Shown here piece by piece: positions 61,550 to 64,000 of a stretch of DNA of 64,000 bases. Origin of the DNA: PALSA-1006 sp041660815. GTDB taxonomy: Bacteria; Pseudomonadota; Gammaproteobacteria; Burkholderiales; Gallionellaceae. The stretch spans positions 124,001 to 188,000 of the forward strand of contig JBAZVN010000004.1 in NCBI GenBank assembly GCA_041660815.1, written 5' to 3'. The position numbers and the translations under genes are program-made. How positions within the stretch are numbered: the stretch's first letter is position 1; each line of letters opens with the position of its first letter. The notes beneath the pieces are model-generated. The model was not told the DNA's origin, searched no databases, and saw only the letters and a program-made list of their open reading frames with translations.

Positions 61550-64000
61550 ATGAAAATTCACAAGATAGAGGTGGCGCGCGGTATTCAATGGGTGGAAATT
61601 CCCGAAGCAGATTTGCGCGTTTTGTGTGGATGCCCTGCGGATGCAGTTAAACATTTAAGTAAGCGCGGGCTTATTTTATCGCAAGAGGTCAAAGGTGTTG
61701 CCTGCGAAACCGGCCCCAACGCCATTCTGCTTTCTGACGTATTACTGCAAAACGGCGAATTTTCCAATCTCGCCGAATTTCCCGTGTTGCAAATGCTTTA
61801 CAAACAAGGCTTGATTATCCCAGGCCATCCCAGTAATACCGGACGCAAGCCGCTACTGATGGGGTCGGCGGATCAAGTTCAGGCGCAGATGCGTTACATC
61901 TACCGGGGAAATTACGGTTTGGTGTCGCGCGAGGAAATGATGCAAGCTGGGATGTCGGAGCAGCAGGCAAACGAGATGATGCGCATGAAGCTCAAGTTTG
62001 CTTTTGGTCATATTTATCCCACTTGCGCTTTTCTCGACTCGCGCATTATTCAGGACAACGCTGTGGAGATAGCACATGGCGTGAGTTTGCGGCGCATCCG
62101 TCCCAATGTTTTTGAATTTTCTTATTGTGGTGAGGCGGTCACGGTGGATATTAATCTGCCTTCCGGCACTTCGTATGAATGCGCTTACCCATTGGGTTAC
62201 CGGCAGTTTTCACCGGAATACTTTGCGGTTATTCATTCGGGCGAAGGCGATGGCTGGGATGTTAATCGTCCTTGCATGTCCAGCATTATCACGTTTCAGG
62301 GAAATATATATCTGATCGATGCCGGGCCGCATGTGGTGAATACGATGGCGGCACTTGGCATCGGCGTTGATCAGGTTGATGGTATTTTTCATACGCATGC
62401 GCATGACGATCACTTTGCCGGCCTCACCGCCTTGATGCGCGCCGGACGCCGCATTCAATATTATGCAACGCCGCTGGTGCGTGCTTCGGTGGAAAAAAAA
62501 CTGGCGGCGTTATTGGGGGTGGAAGAAGAGCGCTTCACGGATTACTTTGATGTGAAAGATCTCGAATTTGATGTCTGGAATGACATAAAGGGGCTTGAAG
62601 TAAAACCGATTTTTTCACCCCACCCGGTCGAAACCAATATCTTTATATTTCGTACCTTGTGGGGGAGTGGCTATCGTTCTTATGCGCATTTCGCGGATAT
62701 CGTTTCGTTAAAGATCCTTAAGGGAATGATTACCGATCAAGCAGAAACACCGGGTATCACTCAAGCCATGTTTGATCGAGTTCGTGATGACTATTTGCAA
62801 CCAGTTGATTTAAAAAAGATAGATATTGGCGGCGGGATGATTCACGGCGAGGCAAAAGATTTTAAAGAGGATACTTCAGCGCGTATTTTGTTGGCGCACC
62901 GAGCCAGCGATTTGACAGCAGAGGAAAAGGAAATTGGTTCTAACTCTGCATTTGGCACTATTGATGTTTTAATCGAAGGGGAGTCTGAAGGTTTCCGCCG
63001 TCATGCGTTTACTTTTCTGGAATCCAATTTACCCGGCGTAGCATTGCATGATTTACGTATGCTGATTAACCACCCGATTTCAGAAATTAATCCGGGGGCA
63101 ATTATTCTTAAAGAAGGCGAAACGCCGGGTGCGGTGCTGTTGTTGCTGAGTGGTTTAGTGGAAAAAATTCGTACCAGTGACAACATGTTTGGCAATCTGT
63201 CTGCCGGATCATTGATCGGTGTTGGCGCCATGTTGGATAACCGGCCATCACGTTTTACTTTCCGCGCTTCTTCTTTTGTTCGTCTGTTGCGCCTGCCTAT
63301 TAAACTTTATGCGGAGGTTATCGGTCGCAACGGATTGCTTGAACACATGCGTCATACCGCGGATTTGCTGGCATTTCTGGAGTCTACCAACTTGTTTGAC
63401 GGTTTGCCCGTTACGGTGCTTAGAAGGATTGTCGACGGTGCAGTGCAACGCAGTTTCAAGCCGGGTGAAGTGATCGAAGGTGAGGATGTGTTGAAGATTA
63501 ACGTCATCAGTTCCGGGCGAGTGGAGCGCGCGATAGGCACTAAAATATTGGAGGTGTTAGGTGCGCGTGATTTTTTCGGGGAGGAAGGAGCGATTCTAAA
63601 TGTGCCCGGTTTGTTTCTATTGCGTGCAATGGAAGATACGCAGGTGGTTCAGATACCCGGAAATTTGATGGAGAATGTGCCCATTTTGCGCTGGAAAATA
63701 TTTGAAGAGCACCAGCAGCGGGCGGCGCGTGTTGTGCGTGGCGATGGAGAGGAGGCCACGTTTATCTGGCAAGATTCTTTTGCAATTCATGTGGCACGTA
63801 TGGATGGGCATCACAAAAAATTATTTGAGATTGCCGATACAATTCTGCTGCACCTGATGGGCGGATCAGATATCGGATCCCTCTCAAATGCGTTTGAAGC
63901 ATTGGTGGATTACACGCGTTATCATTTTGCCGCCGAAGAAAAATTAATGCAGCTTTATCACTATCCGCGAGTGCAGCAGCATAGTAAAATGCATACTGGG
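61550..64000 (+). CDS. Metallo-beta-lactamase - cNMP - cNMP - hemerythrin protein (3' truncated by window)
   Basis: At least 817 residues; the frame is open at the window edge. The N-terminal 240 residues are unfamiliar. The metallo-beta-lactamase domain follows with HTHAHDDH (281-286 region) and a later SPHPVETN. Two beta-rolls come next (about 505-600 and 610-710). The first has LIGVGAMLDN where FGE is usual; the second keeps FFGEEGAIL but lacks the Arg, so ligand binding is doubtful. From about 740 a bacteriohemerythrin begins: WQDSFAIHVARMDGHH, then HFAAEEKLM and QQHSKMH, matching its di-iron ligands. ATG 61550 has GGGAGTG upstream. Likely an O2- or redox-controlled MBL enzyme; inference. 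Confidence 0.85.
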   Translation, partial: MKIHKIEVARGIQWVEIPEADLRVLCGCPADAVKHLSKRGLILSQEVKGVACETGPNAILLSDVLLQNGEFSNLAEFPVLQMLYKQGLIIPGHPSNTGRKPLLMGSADQVQAQMRYIYRGNYGLVSREEMMQAGMSEQQANEMMRMKLKFAFGHIYPTCAFLDSRIIQDNAVEIAHGVSLRRIRPNVFEFSYCGEAVTVDINLPSGTSYECAYPLGYRQFSPEYFAVIHSGEGDGWDVNRPCMSSIITFQGNIYLIDAGPHVVNTMAALGIGVDQVDGIFHTHAHDDHFAGLTALMRAGRRIQYYATPLVRASVEKKLAALLGVEEERFTDYFDVKDLEFDVWNDIKGLEVKPIFSPHPVETNIFIFRTLWGSGYRSYAHFADIVSLKILKGMITDQAETPGITQAMFDRVRDDYLQPVDLKKIDIGGGMIHGEAKDFKEDTSARILLAHRASDLTAEEKEIGSNSAFGTIDVLIEGESEGFRRHAFTFLESNLPGVALHDLRMLINHPISEINPGAIILKEGETPGAVLLLLSGLVEKIRTSDNMFGNLSAGSLIGVGAMLDNRPSRFTFRASSFVRLLRLPIKLYAEVIGRNGLLEHMRHTADLLAFLESTNLFDGLPVTVLRRIVDGAVQRSFKPGEVIEGEDVLKINVISSGRVERAIGTKILEVLGARDFFGEEGAILNVPGLFLLRAMEDTQVVQIPGNLMENVPILRWKIFEEHQQRAARVVRGDGEEATFIWQDSFAIHVARMDGHHKKLFEIADTILLHLMGGSDIGSLSNAFEALVDYTRYHFAAEEKLMQLYHYPRVQQHSKMHTG

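Overview
The window looks like about 64 kb of chromosome from a Betaproteobacterium. The closest fit is the Nitrosomonadales/Gallionellaceae neighbourhood. The grounds are gene content and order (DUF721 - M23 peptidase - secA, DUF1415, FolM-type pteridine reductase, sulfite reductase - DUF934 - APS reductase - cysDN, PPi-phosphofructokinase next to H+-pyrophosphatase) and a roughly even base composition. The genus call is an inference. I see no rRNA or tRNA gene, IS element, prophage or CRISPR array.

Layout. 0-17 kb holds mostly housekeeping genes: cca, a UbiB-family kinase with a small helical partner, a MidA-type methyltransferase, folM-like, ttcA, YhcH, an HDOD protein, rhlE, DUF1415, a DciA-like protein, an M23 peptidase, secA, a small cNMP-fold protein, argJ and DUF3025. 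17.5-21 kb is a pyrophosphate module (PPi-dependent phosphofructokinase plus proton-pumping pyrophosphatase) behind a near-consensus sigma-70 promoter. 21-28 kb is an envelope and taxis region: a porin, a mini PstS-like protein, a chemoreceptor, a hydrolase, an unknown protein and an orphan cheY-cheZ pair. 28-35 kb is assimilatory sulfate reduction: a CysB-type regulator divergent from a small unknown protein, cysI, DUF934, cysH (APS type), cysD and cysN. 35.5-43.5 kb has tatD, tcdA, the four dTDP-rhamnose genes, sucCD and terC.

43.5-57.5 kb is the most remarkable part. Ten tandem same-strand genes encode a universal stress protein, a CHASE2-TPR-Ser/Thr kinase, a PP2C phosphatase, an FHA protein, a CHASE2 adenylate cyclase, a metallo-beta-lactamase-type cyclic nucleotide phosphodiesterase, a cNMP-rhodanese fusion, a GAF-GspE/PilB-like ATPase, a GAF-HD-GYP protein with a large insertion, and a receiver/pseudo-receiver protein. 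Read together, they contain a writer, eraser and reader for Thr phosphorylation and for a cyclic nucleotide, feeding toward c-di-GMP turnover and a secretion/pilus-type ATPase. I know of no described system with this composition. The kinase linker and the FHA protein share a T-[VM]-[MV]-L motif that could be the phospho-Thr docking site.

57.6-64 kb returns to housekeeping genes (folB, plsY, an rsuA-type pseudouridine synthase, an MnmC-type oxidoreductase, a methyltransferase). It ends in an incomplete large protein that fuses a metallo-beta-lactamase domain, two degenerate cNMP folds and a hemerythrin domain.

A family of short elements with terminal inverted repeats recurs at gene 3' ends (1320-1516, 6716-6752, 35423-35565, 57513-57594 and neighbouring fragments). 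Several of them supply the stop codons of the flanking genes. Other palindromic repeats lie at 20965, 26695 and 33024.
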